From Luteibacter pinisoli (lineage in GTDB: Bacteria; Pseudomonadota; Gammaproteobacteria; Xanthomonadales; Rhodanobacteraceae): DNA of 64,000 bases. This document shows, one piece after another, positions 35,968-44,634 of this stretch (position 1 is its first letter; each line of letters opens with the position of its first letter). A program made the translations under genes and the position numbers. The stretch is taken from NCBI RefSeq assembly GCF_006385595.1, contig NZ_CP041046.1, positions 868,001 to 932,000 on the forward strand, read 5' to 3'. The notes below the pieces were generated by a model. That model ran no database searches. It had not been told where the DNA came from and worked only from the letters and a program-made list of their open reading frames with translations.

Positions 35968-36722
35968 TCCTGTTGCTCGACCTCGGCAACACACGCCTGA
36001 AATTTGCGCTGCTCGATGGCGCGACGTTTACCCATCGCGGTGCGTTCGGCTGGGATGCGGACATCGCGCACGAACTGGCGACGCTGTGGGCGACGTGGCC
36101 GCGGCCTGAGCGCGTGGTGGGTGCGTCCGTCGTTGACGGTGCGCGCGAAACCGCCGTGGCCGTCGCCGCCGGCAGCGCCTTCGATCGCACTCCCCAGTGG
36201 GTGCGAACGCCGGCCGAAGCCTGTGGCGTACGCAACGCTTACGCCGAGCCGCAGCGTCTCGGTGTCGATCGTTTCCTCGCCCTGGTCGATGCCTTCGACG
36301 CGGGCAGGGCGCCATGCGTGCTGGCCAGCGTCGGCACCGCGCTGACGCTGGATGCGCTTGCCGCGGACGGCCAGCACCTGGGCGGCTGGATTGCCCCGGG
36401 CCCGCTGCTGATGCAGCAGTCCGTGCTTGGCGCCACCGTGCAGGTCCGCCCCACCCATGCGGGTGCCGTGCGCGACCTCGCCGACAACACCGCTGACGGC
36501 CTCGCCTCCGGCTGCTGGCAGGCCAGTGCCGCCCTGGTCGATCGCTTCGTTCGACGCGCCGCTCCGCAGCTGGGTGGCACCCCCTCGGTGACCCTTGGTG
36601 GGGGTGATGCCGAGCTGCTCGCCCCCCTGCTCGAGCACGAGGTGAACATCGTGCCCGACGCCGTCCTTCGTGGCCTCGCCGTATGGGCCCGGACGCACGC
36701 CGACGCCCCGGATATCTTTTAG
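35964..36722 (+). CDS. coaX: Type III pantothenate kinase
   Basis: 252 residues. It phosphorylates pantothenate in the first step of coenzyme A synthesis. It belongs to the ASKHA fold: a phosphate-binding LLDLGNTRLKFALLDG at the N-terminus, RLGVDRFLALVDAF in the middle, and ASVGTALTLDAL with GGWIAPGP (about 113-145). Coupling behind birA is a common arrangement in gammaproteobacteria. The gene overlaps the birA stop by four bases. Confidence 0.93.
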   Translation: MILLLDLGNTRLKFALLDGATFTHRGAFGWDADIAHELATLWATWPRPERVVGASVVDGARETAVAVAAGSAFDRTPQWVRTPAEACGVRNAYAEPQRLGVDRFLALVDAFDAGRAPCVLASVGTALTLDALAADGQHLGGWIAPGPLLMQQSVLGATVQVRPTHAGAVRDLADNTADGLASGCWQASAALVDRFVRRAAPQLGGTPSVTLGGGDAELLAPLLEHEVNIVPDAVLRGLAVWARTHADAPDIF

Positions 36723-36787
36723 AATCCCCTCGCTGCCGGTTCTTACAGGGGAACGCGCGCAGGCCCACTGACAAGACCAAGGCCACC

Positions 36788-37588
36788 ATGCTGCTGCGTT
36801 TGCTGTTCGTACTGTTGATCGCCCTCAACATCGCGGTGGCCGCCTGGCTGCTGCTGGGTGAGAGCGGCACGCATGCGGTGGAGACGGCTGACAAGGGCGT
36901 GCCCGAGTTGAAGCTGCTGACCGAGCTGCCGGTCGCGGCTGCCACGGCGGCGCCCGTTGCAGCGACCACGGCCGCACCCGTCGTCCCTGCGCCGACCACC
37001 CCGGTAGCCCCTGCCGCCACGGCGCCGGCTCCGGTGCCCACGCCGCCGCCCGCACCGCCGCGCGAGGCAGAAAAGGTCGCCGCGGAAACCCCCGCGCCGC
37101 CGGCCACGGTGCCGACGAGCCCGAAGCGCAGCTACCGATGCCTCGCCGTCGGCCCGTTCGCCAACCAGGTGGACCTGCGCACCACGCGCACCGCGCTGGC
37201 CGCACGCACGGTGCGCAGCCGCCAGCGCCAGGAACAGACTACCGAATCGCACGGCTGGCGCGTCTTCCTCCCCGCGCAGGCCACGCGCGACGAAGCCCTC
37301 GCCCAGGCCAAGCGGCTGGAGGCAAAAGGGATCAAGGATTACTTCGTGGTCACCGCCCAGGGCGAGCTGCAGAACTCCGTGGCCTTGGGCCTGTTCCACG
37401 ACCCGGCCAACGCCCGCAAGCGCCGCGACGAAGTCATCGCCGCCGGTTTCCCGGCCCGCATGAGCGAACGCACCGAAACCACGCCGGTCTGGTGGCTGGA
37501 TGTCGTCGTCCCCGACGACGCCAGCAACGAGGTCCGCCGTGGCATCCGCGCCCCCGGCGCCACGGCTCGCCCCACCGGCTGCTTCTGA
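36788..37588 (+). CDS. SPOR-domain membrane protein
   Basis: 266 residues from ATG 36788. A short N-terminal transmembrane helix (MLLRLLFVLLIALNIAVAAW) is followed by a proline/alanine/threonine-rich linker of about 90 residues and a C-terminal SPOR-type domain (RCLAVGPFANQVDL ... DYFVVTAQGELQNSVALG). SPOR domains bind denuded peptidoglycan at the division site, so the protein probably sits in the inner membrane at midcell. It follows coaX and precedes tRNA-Thr. Confidence 0.78.
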   Translation: MLLRLLFVLLIALNIAVAAWLLLGESGTHAVETADKGVPELKLLTELPVAAATAAPVAATTAAPVVPAPTTPVAPAATAPAPVPTPPPAPPREAEKVAAETPAPPATVPTSPKRSYRCLAVGPFANQVDLRTTRTALAARTVRSRQRQEQTTESHGWRVFLPAQATRDEALAQAKRLEAKGIKDYFVVTAQGELQNSVALGLFHDPANARKRRDEVIAAGFPARMSERTETTPVWWLDVVVPDDASNEVRRGIRAPGATARPTGCF

Positions 37589-37604
37589 TAAACTCCCCGC
37601 CTTC

Positions 37605-37680
37605 GCCGGCATAGCTCAGTTGGTAGAGCAACCGCCTTGTAAGCGGTAGGTCCCCAGTTCGAATCCGGGTGTCGGCACCA
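37605..37680 (+). tRNA. tRNA-Thr (anticodon UGU)
   Basis: A complete 76-nt cloverleaf with encoded CCA. The acceptor arms GCCGGCA and TGTCGGC pair fully (one G-U). The D arm carries AGCTCAGTTGGTAGAGC, the anticodon stem ACCGC/GCGGT encloses CTTGTAA with anticodon TGT, and the T arm holds GTTCGAATC. It reads ACA codons. The 3' part, from 37629 on, is the attachment site of the downstream element, which left the gene intact. Confidence 0.96.
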
Positions 37681-37716
37681 GTGAAACCAAAGGCCTGCAG
37701 TGATGCGGGCCTTTTT
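37629..37716 (+). repeat. attL: tRNA-Thr 3' part plus terminator, left end of integrated element
   Basis: 88 bp identical to 52431-52518 except for one base (T at 37682, C at 52484). It starts in the anticodon stem of tRNA-Thr and runs through the tRNA terminator. Bases outside the repeat differ immediately on both sides. Integration at the 3' end of a tRNA with an integrase near the other copy is the standard pattern for P4-type elements. Confidence 0.93.
37689..37716 (+). terminator. Terminator of tRNA-Thr
   Basis: Inverted repeat AAAGGCC ... GGCCTTT closes a short interior loop and ends in a run of five T (37712-37716). It lies 8 bp after the CCA and is part of the duplicated attachment region, so a second copy stands at 52491-52518. 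Confidence 0.8.
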
Positions 37717-37736
37717 CTCTTCCAGTGAGTCAACTC

Positions 37737-38096
37737 TCAGGCAACAGGCGGCGGGGTGCTTGGATCGAAAGCGTCTGCAACGACCCGCCCACATGAGCCG
37801 CACTGCGCGTGCGCGGAACCGGGTGTGATCGGCACCAGATAGTGACCGCCGCCGCGAACGCACCGCCGCGTAAGCAGGTGTTGTTTCGCCCAGGCCTGCA
37901 CCGGCATAAGGATGAATACTGCGAAAAACCCTGGAATCCCAACGATCAGGTCCGCCGTTTCGGCGTCGATAAGCCGCGCCAGTAGGAAAGAGGCTCCGCA
38001 AAGGGCGGAAGCGAGCGCCGTAAATAGCCCAAGGCTTATGGCCCACGCCGTTCGGTCAGTGTCTTTGTCGTCGTCCGGCAAAAATGAACCATTCAT
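37737..38096 (-). CDS. Small membrane protein with C-terminal CxxC segment, element cargo
   Basis: 119 residues: a charged N-terminus, two hydrophobic helices (about 18-40 and 48-70), then a cytoplasmic-looking tail with RRCVRG and AQCGSCGRVV, a possible half zinc ribbon. Not recognised. It is the first gene inside attL and points towards it. It is transcribed away from the next gene across 110 bp. Position at the element edge is where satellites often carry accessory or defence genes. Confidence 0.55.
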   Translation of the reverse strand: MNGSFLPDDDKDTDRTAWAISLGLFTALASALCGASFLLARLIDAETADLIVGIPGFFAVFILMPVQAWAKQHLLTRRCVRGGGHYLVPITPGSAHAQCGSCGRVVADAFDPSTPPPVA

Positions 38097-38206
38097 CCGT
38101 CGCTCTCCATGTCGTCCGGCGCGTGACCGCTGGGCATCCAGATCCTAAGCCGTGCGACCGGTGGGGCGCTACACTCCGCCCGGATAACGACCGAGGAGAA
38201 GTAAGG

Positions 38207-38710
38207 ATGGCTTTTATGGGACCGTGGGTGTGCGATACATGCGGCAACTCGATCAACTCGGCCGGAGAAGGATGGGTCGAATGGCTTTCGCGGTTCGCGC
38301 GTAAGGGCGAAGGGGAAACCGTGCGAGAAGCGAAAGATCTTCGCCTGGTTCACGCCTTCCCTGCGTCGCCGCTGAAAGGTAAACATCGCTGCCAGCACGA
38401 CGAAGATGAAGCGTTTAAATTCGGACGCTTCACCGTCAGCGACCTCTGCCTGGATCGGTTCGTTGGTCCGGAGGGGCTGTCCTATCTGCTGATGACCCTA
38501 TCGGATGCCCCGGAATCAATGCGTGACGCCTGGTCGGAAATGATCCAGCGCATCCACGTACCAAACTTCGATCGTGCGCTGCCGCATATCACGGCCGCGA
38601 TCGACGAAGGCGTTATCGACCCGACTTGGAAGCAAGGCTACTACCACGAGGATCAGCTTGCTGCGGTCGTGCAATACGCAGACGAGAAGGCGGCTGCACG
38701 CCGTCGATGA
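38207..38710 (+). CDS. Hypothetical element-borne protein with N-terminal CxxC motif
   Basis: 167 residues from ATG 38207, which follows GGAGAAGTAAGG. The N-terminus reads MAFMGPWVCDTCGNSINSA, a zinc-ribbon-like CxxC, with further Cys/His at GKHRCQH (about 61-67). The rest is mainly helical and acidic (DRALPHITAAIDEGV). No catalytic motif is seen. It is one of only two genes in the left edge segment and may be cargo; function unknown. The stop is followed by a hairpin region. Confidence 0.6.
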   Translation: MAFMGPWVCDTCGNSINSAGEGWVEWLSRFARKGEGETVREAKDLRLVHAFPASPLKGKHRCQHDEDEAFKFGRFTVSDLCLDRFVGPEGLSYLLMTLSDAPESMRDAWSEMIQRIHVPNFDRALPHITAAIDEGVIDPTWKQGYYHEDQLAAVVQYADEKAAARRR

Positions 38711-38724
38711 GTGGGTGAAGAAAC

Positions 38725-38784
38725 GGCCCCGCCAGCACCCATGACAGGCTGACGGGGCCGGCCCACGCGAGGGGAGCGCGTGGG
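38725..38784. terminator. Paired hairpins between convergent element genes
   Basis: Two adjacent inverted repeats lie between the accessory gene and the ejection-like gene. The first is 12-bp arms GGCCCCGCCAGC/GCTGACGGGGCC (38725-38736, 38748-38759) with one wobble. The second is 8-bp arms CCCACGCG/CGCGTGGG (38762-38769, 38777-38784) followed by GTTT. U-runs are short, so intrinsic termination is probable but not certain. The position fits a bidirectional terminator. Confidence 0.6.
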
Positions 38785-38796
38785 GTTTGGCAGCCT

Positions 38797-41700
38797 TTAC
38801 GGGCCGCCGAACGCCGGGTAAAGGTCGGGCGTGCGGGACGGCAGGTCCTGCGTCGGCGCCCACCACGTGGTTTGATTCCGCTCCGCCATGCGGCGCTCCA
38901 CGCGGTCACGGTAGCCCGGGGACAGGTTGTCCATCAGGTTGTTGTAGACCATGTGGTTGAACGCCGCCTTGAGGTACCAGAGGCGCGTGAGCGGCGCCGC
39001 ATAGTTGCGACCGAAGCGCAGGGCCTGCGCGCCAAACTGATCGGGCGCCACGGTGGGCTCGCCATCCTCTGGGTCGACGCCAGCGGCGCCAGACGCCGCG
39101 CTCACGCCGTTGTGGAAGATGCTGATGGCGTCCTCCGCCATCGTCGCCCCTGGCCCCAGCAGCTTGGCCAGCGCACCGTTCTGGTGGTCGCCCTTGTCGC
39201 CGAAGAAGAAATCGCCGTACATGCCCAGGCCGCCCGACGCCACGAGGATCTTGCCAAGGCCTTTGCGCGTTGCCAAGTCTTCAGCATCCTGCCCGTTGGC
39301 GATGTTCTTCAGCTCCAGCCCGAGGGCGCCCAGCGCCGCGGAGCCGGCCATGAACTTCGCCCGGTATGCCCAAGCGGACTTCCAGTCGTCCAGGCCGTTG
39401 GGCACGTCGAACATGTGGGTTTTGAAAATGCCCAGCGGGGTCTGCTTAAGGAACAGGATCCACGACATAAGCTCGTGGAACAGCGTGCCGCGGCTGCTGG
39501 GATCGAGTCCAAGGCCGACTTGGTCCGCCACGCTCCCGCCAGCGCCGCCGCGCGCGCCCACCTGCACGTCGTGCAGCGCCGTGCCGATGAGGGTCTGGGC
39601 CGCCTCCGCCCGGAGATTACGGGTCTCGCGGGCCACCTCCTGGCCATAGCGATCCTGAAACGCGTCGTTGAGCTCACGCCGCTTTCCGGCGTTCTGCTGC
39701 ATCTGCGCGCTGAATTCCTTGAGCGCCGTAAGGTGGTCGTCCAGGCGACGTGCAAACGCCTTGGATTTATCGTCGATTGCGCCCTGCCGCTCTTTGGCAG
39801 CCAGGTCGATGGACTTCTGCGCCGCATCGATGCGGGCCTCGGCTGCGGCCTGTTTACGGCCGAGAGCTTCGGCCTTGTCGGCGACCCCACGGCCGTATCG
39901 CTGGACGAGACGGTTCATCTTCTCGCCGACACCCGGCGTCACCGCGAAGTTCTCGACCACGGAATCCGATCGGTTGTCCGGGTGCGTCCGCTGCTTGATG
40001 GCGCTCCGCTCGATATCTGCACCTTCCTGCACCGCTTCGAGGAAGTCACGGGCGCGGATCTGCGTATCCGCCGTGGAAAGGTATCGCGCGATATCGGTGT
40101 GGACCTCGGCGCGCGCGACCTGTGCACGTACCTGCTCGGCCCGTGCGTCGAGCACGCCCTGCGCATGGCCGTCCTTCACCGATGCGCGCGCCTTCATGGC
40201 GTCGAGCGTGTCCTTTGTCTTCTGTTTAAGAGCGTCGAACTTGTCCGTCCGGCCTTTCACCCAGTCGATTTCCTGCTGGGTGCGCTCATCGCGCGCTGCC
40301 GCATCAGCCTCGAACTGCTTGTTGATGCCGGCGGTACGCTGCTCGGCCAACGGGCGCAACTTGGCGTCCGGGATGTCGTAGATCGCATCCGGAGTCAGCA
40401 TCGTATGGTTGCCGCTTTCACCCTTGTCGATCTCGGCCAGCTTCCACGTGTTCCACACGTCATCGGTCACTCCCCGCTTCGCGAGGTAATCGGCCGTTGC
40501 GCGGTCGAGGCTCGCGTATTCGGTTTTGCTCACGTGGTCGCCCAGCATGTCCATGATGCTGGCGCTCACACCGTGCGCCATCCCTCGATCCCACATGCGC
40601 AGGCCCGACAGCACGTGCACCGCGTGGTTGAGGAATTTGATGCCCGTAGGGCCCAACTCCTCCCCGCCAAAGCGATTGGCGGCGGACTCAAGGCCGTCGA
40701 CCACGATGCCGAGTCGCGACACTGCTTTGCGGCTTCCGGGGTTCAAACCCGTAGCAACGTTTCCAAGGATCTTCGACCGTGACAGGCCCAACAGTCGGCC
40801 GTAGCCCACGGCCATCTGGAGGTCGGGGATGGCGGCGAAGACAGAAGACCCGAGCAGGGTGGAGCCTGCGACGCCGCGAATGCCTTGGGACACCTTCACC
40901 CAGCCGGGCGTGGGGCCCGGGTGGTCGGGCTGGCGCATGGCCTGCCATTCCTTGAGGGTCCGGCGCTTCAGCCGCTCGAGCTTTTCGAGACCCCTGGCCC
41001 GCTTTTCGGGCGTGGTCCCTTCGGCGGCGGCAGCATCGTTCGCGAACGCCTTTTCCAGCAGCTGGGGGAAGAACGTATCCGCGTCCCGACCGAACGAGCG
41101 CGCGGCTGCGATGTCGCGTGCCACACCGTTGAGGTGGTGCAGCAGCATGGAGTGGACGTTGTTCGCGGAGCCGTACTTGTCCATCATCGATGTGTAGCTA
41201 TCGGCGTCCTTGAAGAAGAGCTGACGCGGCGCATTCCGCGACGACCCTACGGTATGACCGAACCCGCCGCCATCCCCGGTAGCCCGCTTGTTTGCGCCGT
41301 TCGTCCCCAGCGTCTCGGCCGACTTGCGGACCAGCTGCTCGATCTCCGGGGCGGTCATCGGTGTACCGTCCTGCTTGATATACCGGTCGTGATCGATGGC
41401 ATCCAATGCATCGCGCACGAACTGCTCGCGGTCCGCGCCGATCTTTTCCCACGCCCACGGCTGAGGGGTGTGCCAGTCGTCCAGGCGGTTGATATGGATG
41501 CCTGCGTCCTGCATGTTCTGCAATGCCTCGTCCAGCACCTGCCGGATGGTGCCGCCAGCGGCATCCACCTGCGGCTTGCCCGTGGGCTCGTTACGAATGG
41601 CCTTCACGAGCTCGCGCTGTTCAAGCGGATCCTGCGCCAGCCCCCAGAACTTTCCTTTGCCGCCCACATCGTCGAGACGGCGTGCGAAGTCCCGAAAAAT

Positions 41701-42087
41701 GGCCTTGCGCTTGATTTCGACAGAGAGATCGCCGCCGCGGTTCTCTGCATCGAAAATCGCGCGTTGTCGGAGGGCTGCGAGCTGTCCCTGGCCCTTGGCC
41801 GTGCCTGGCGTAAACGACTCCAGCAGGCGGTGCTGGCCGGCTTTGATTTCCATGTCGCGGATCGTGTTCGCATGGGCGCGGGTGATGTCATCCAGGGTCT
41901 TCTGGCGTGCCAGCTTGGCCCCTTCCTGGAGTCGCTGGTCGCGGGAGAGCTGGCGCCAGCGGCCCGGATCCTTCGCCTGCAGTTCCAGCATGGACGAGAA
42001 AATGCGCGTCTCGATCGAATCCAGCTCACCCTTGTTGGGCTTGCGGCCGAGGATCTGCTCGACGACCTGCTCGCATTGCGGCTTCAT
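38797..42087 (-). CDS. Large virion/DNA-ejection-type phage protein
   Basis: 1,096 residues, by far the largest element gene. No signal peptide. The first 400 residues are helical and polar. A hydrophobic stretch lies near residues 415-440 (STLLGSSVFAAIPDLQMAVG). A long Lys/Glu/Ala-rich helical region (about 600-860) follows, and the C-terminal part has amphipathic and membrane-active segments (MAGSAALGALGLEL near 915). Size and pattern resemble the internal ejection proteins of podoviruses that form a DNA channel across the envelope. This is a character-based call. Its ATG overlaps the upstream stop. It is the last gene of the minus-strand operon. Confidence 0.5.
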   Translation of the reverse strand: MKPQCEQVVEQILGRKPNKGELDSIETRIFSSMLELQAKDPGRWRQLSRDQRLQEGAKLARQKTLDDITRAHANTIRDMEIKAGQHRLLESFTPGTAKGQGQLAALRQRAIFDAENRGGDLSVEIKRKAIFRDFARRLDDVGGKGKFWGLAQDPLEQRELVKAIRNEPTGKPQVDAAGGTIRQVLDEALQNMQDAGIHINRLDDWHTPQPWAWEKIGADREQFVRDALDAIDHDRYIKQDGTPMTAPEIEQLVRKSAETLGTNGANKRATGDGGGFGHTVGSSRNAPRQLFFKDADSYTSMMDKYGSANNVHSMLLHHLNGVARDIAAARSFGRDADTFFPQLLEKAFANDAAAAEGTTPEKRARGLEKLERLKRRTLKEWQAMRQPDHPGPTPGWVKVSQGIRGVAGSTLLGSSVFAAIPDLQMAVGYGRLLGLSRSKILGNVATGLNPGSRKAVSRLGIVVDGLESAANRFGGEELGPTGIKFLNHAVHVLSGLRMWDRGMAHGVSASIMDMLGDHVSKTEYASLDRATADYLAKRGVTDDVWNTWKLAEIDKGESGNHTMLTPDAIYDIPDAKLRPLAEQRTAGINKQFEADAAARDERTQQEIDWVKGRTDKFDALKQKTKDTLDAMKARASVKDGHAQGVLDARAEQVRAQVARAEVHTDIARYLSTADTQIRARDFLEAVQEGADIERSAIKQRTHPDNRSDSVVENFAVTPGVGEKMNRLVQRYGRGVADKAEALGRKQAAAEARIDAAQKSIDLAAKERQGAIDDKSKAFARRLDDHLTALKEFSAQMQQNAGKRRELNDAFQDRYGQEVARETRNLRAEAAQTLIGTALHDVQVGARGGAGGSVADQVGLGLDPSSRGTLFHELMSWILFLKQTPLGIFKTHMFDVPNGLDDWKSAWAYRAKFMAGSAALGALGLELKNIANGQDAEDLATRKGLGKILVASGGLGMYGDFFFGDKGDHQNGALAKLLGPGATMAEDAISIFHNGVSAASGAAGVDPEDGEPTVAPDQFGAQALRFGRNYAAPLTRLWYLKAAFNHMVYNNLMDNLSPGYRDRVERRMAERNQTTWWAPTQDLPSRTPDLYPAFGGP

Positions 42088-42362
42088 GCGTGACCCCGCA
42101 GGTAAACGACGTTGCTGGCGCGAGCTCGCTTTTCGAAGGTATGAGAAGCCACCTTGGCGATCGCCTCGCGCGCCCGCATGAGATCAGCGAGAAGATCCGC
42201 CCCACGCTGGCGGACCTCCCGCACGTTAGGGGCGTCTCCAGGGCCGATTGCGCGCAGCTGACTGCGCACCTCGTCGATCCATTCGTCGTAGCTGGCAAGC
42301 TCTTGTTCCAAAGAGGTCGCCAGAGTGGCGTAGCGCGTGCCGAACCCTGCGTTCTTAATCAT
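42084..42362 (-). CDS. Small helical element protein
   Basis: 92 residues, mostly helical and charged (SLEQELASYDEWIDEVRSQL), no membrane segment. Coupled by ATGA to the downstream ejection-type gene and 9 bp after the tail-spike stop, so it is part of the same operon. Possibly a chaperone or a minor virion component for the large protein by position only. Not recognised. Confidence 0.55.
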   Translation of the reverse strand: MIKNAGFGTRYATLATSLEQELASYDEWIDEVRSQLRAIGPGDAPNVREVRQRGADLLADLMRAREAIAKVASHTFEKRARASNVVYLRGHA

Positions 42363-42371
42363 GTTCTTCCT

Positions 42372-44297
42372 TTACTCGTACACCACAACGGAAACGGAGC
42401 CCGGGTCGGTGTTGGTGCCCGCGGAGTTCGTGCACTGAATGGTCACTGCCGTGGCCGTTTCACTGAGAACCCAATTGAAGCCACCAATGTCGGTCGTGAT
42501 GTTTACCGTGCGGCCACCGCCGATGGACGTATTGCTGTCGCGGAAGTTGATGGTGTACTGACCCGTCGTGCCGCGAGATACGGAAATGACGTTCTGCTGC
42601 CGCGTGATCGCTCCCGTTGAGCCAACGAAGCGCACACGCGCCAGGGGGTCGCACGACGGCTGCACCGGACGCTCGAGGTTGTCCGTGTACATGTTCCCGA
42701 TGTCGCGAAAGATGATGGGCGTGGCGCCGGTCGTCGCGATGTACGGGCGGGCGGCGTTCGGCGTATAGGTTCCGTAGCGGCTGAATGCGCACCCCTCCAC
42801 CGTCAGGTACACGCGAGCCGCCGTGTTCCCGTTGGTTTCAAGCAGCAGCGCGTTGGTGGAGATTTCTGCTGCCGTCAGGCGATTGAACGTGCAACCAGAA
42901 AAGAGGTAGGTACACGGGTTGTCGCCATTCACCATCCAGACATCGGCCGTGTTGCCATTGCGCTCGAAATAGGTGCCGTAAAACGCGCATGCCGCGCGGC
43001 CGTACACGCCGGCAAGGTTGATTTTCACGCCGAAGCGCTGGGCCCCGACACCGCCGGCTGTCGTCTCGACCGATCCGCCAACGAAGACCACGTTGCAACC
43101 CTTCTCGAACCAGGCGGCATACTCGACCTGGCCATAGAAGATGCAACCCACCAGCGTGATGGCGTTTGGCGTCGAACCGCTGGGGTCGACCTGTCCGGCG
43201 GCGAATAACCCGCGCGTGCAGAAGCGGAAGTGACTGGATACGAGGGTCATCAGCACGCAGTCGGTGAAGGTGAACCCGACGCTACAGGTGAGGAAAACCA
43301 CATCGTTGAAGTAAACGCCGTAGCTCTTGGCGATGCGCATGCCGATGTCGCCCGTCCCGGCGCCCGTCTTCGTAATCGCGATACCCACGACCTTGAAGTA
43401 CGAATAGAGGGCCGCGGTTGCCATGGTGCCAACCACGTCGAGCCCCACGTAATTCGTGCCGTTGACGATTACCGTGTTGCCCGATCCGGCGCCGTAAAGG
43501 TTCAGGCCCTTGCCGTCGACCTCCGACGAATGGGCCGTGAGGTCGATAGTCACCGTGGAGTTGATGAGATATCGGCCTTTCGGGAAATACACGCTGGCGC
43601 CGGCAGGAATCGCGGCGTTGATGGCAGCCTGGATGGCCGCCGCATCGTCGGTGGCGCCATCGCCCTTGGCGCCGAAGTCTTTCACGCTGTAGGTTTCACG
43701 CGCTTTGTCCTGCACGGTGCGAGCGACCGCGTTCACGCCGGACTGGATGAAGCCCACGGTGCTGGATCCGGACGGCCCCACGAGGATCGGAGCAGCGCCG
43801 CCGACGACCAGGGAGCGAACCTGCTGGAGGGTCGGGATGTCGCCGTCGTTCACGGCAGCACCGCTGTTGACCAGCGTGTTGTTCTTCAGGTCATAGGTTG
43901 TGCCCAGTGGGTCGGACACGAGGGCGCGTGCCAGCTGCGATTGCAGCTGTTGCAGGCTCATCGTGTCGCGGTCCAGCGCTTTCTCATGGGCGGCGGACGG
44001 GAACCGGTCGTTGGGCGGGTACGCCGTCTGCTGGACGAAGGGGATGTTTCGCTCGATGAAGAGCTTATCGTTCGCCGCCGGGGGCGCCAGCATCTGTAGG
44101 GAGCCGCCCGCCTGGTTGCCAGCGCCCATGAGCGTGTAATCGGAGTTCAGATTCAGGACCGTCGACGCGCCCGTGAGTACGGATTTCTTCGTTACTTTCA
44201 GGTCCGTGTCGAGAAGAAAATAGAACGGTACAGGGAATGCCGAGGTTGTCCCGTTCCCGGTGTACGAAGCGGTGGACACTGTGCTGTTGACGGTCAT
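42372..44297 (-). CDS. Phage tail spike with pectate-lyase-fold domain
   Basis: 641 residues from ATG 44297, preceded by AAGGAG. The N-terminal 170 residues (SYTGNGTTSAFPVPFYFL; FIERNIPFVQQTAYPPNDRF; HEKALDRDTMSLQQL) match the head-binding domain of podovirus-type tail fibres and spikes. From about residue 210, YSVKDFGAKGDGATDDAAAI begins a right-handed beta-helix (pectate lyase superfamily), as in spikes that bind or cleave capsule or O-antigen. A C-terminal beta domain ends the protein. It would set receptor specificity. Confidence 0.88.
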   Translation of the reverse strand: MTVNSTVSTASYTGNGTTSAFPVPFYFLLDTDLKVTKKSVLTGASTVLNLNSDYTLMGAGNQAGGSLQMLAPPAANDKLFIERNIPFVQQTAYPPNDRFPSAAHEKALDRDTMSLQQLQSQLARALVSDPLGTTYDLKNNTLVNSGAAVNDGDIPTLQQVRSLVVGGAAPILVGPSGSSTVGFIQSGVNAVARTVQDKARETYSVKDFGAKGDGATDDAAAIQAAINAAIPAGASVYFPKGRYLINSTVTIDLTAHSSEVDGKGLNLYGAGSGNTVIVNGTNYVGLDVVGTMATAALYSYFKVVGIAITKTGAGTGDIGMRIAKSYGVYFNDVVFLTCSVGFTFTDCVLMTLVSSHFRFCTRGLFAAGQVDPSGSTPNAITLVGCIFYGQVEYAAWFEKGCNVVFVGGSVETTAGGVGAQRFGVKINLAGVYGRAACAFYGTYFERNGNTADVWMVNGDNPCTYLFSGCTFNRLTAAEISTNALLLETNGNTAARVYLTVEGCAFSRYGTYTPNAARPYIATTGATPIIFRDIGNMYTDNLERPVQPSCDPLARVRFVGSTGAITRQQNVISVSRGTTGQYTINFRDSNTSIGGGRTVNITTDIGGFNWVLSETATAVTIQCTNSAGTNTDPGSVSVVVYE

Positions 44298-44307
44298 TCG
44301 CGGCTCC

Positions 44308-44634
44308 TTAGCCGTAGTACGAGACGTTGAGGAACGCGCCAGCACCTTCCGCGATGAACTGGATCGCGGAGAGGTTGCTGTCGTAGTCATAGATCGACCC
44401 GTTCGAGAGCAGACGCATGCCCGAGGCTGCAGTCGGCGCGCCGCCTGCATCGCGAAAGCGGATGTTCGCGCTCTCGGCCTGGAGGGCCGCGAGGCGGGCT
44501 CCCGCGGGCGGCGTCAGGCCGCTTGCTGCAACCGTGCTCACGGCCAGGCGCTGGTAACCCAGCGGCACGAGGGAGGCGGGCACTTCAGCGAGCTGCCGGG
44601 CGCGTTCGCCATTGGGGCGGGTGTCGTAGGCCAT
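44308..44634 (-). CDS. Small putative virion-associated protein
   Basis: 108 residues. Beta-rich C-terminal half with ANIRFRDAGGAPTAASG and AIQFIAEGAGAFLNVSYY, a pattern seen in small virion proteins of podoviruses in my experience of such operons. It overlaps the upstream gene by ATGA and ends 10 bp before the tail-spike start. No enzyme motif. Confidence 0.6.
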   Translation of the reverse strand: MAYDTRPNGERARQLAEVPASLVPLGYQRLAVSTVAASGLTPPAGARLAALQAESANIRFRDAGGAPTAASGMRLLSNGSIYDYDSNLSAIQFIAEGAGAFLNVSYYG

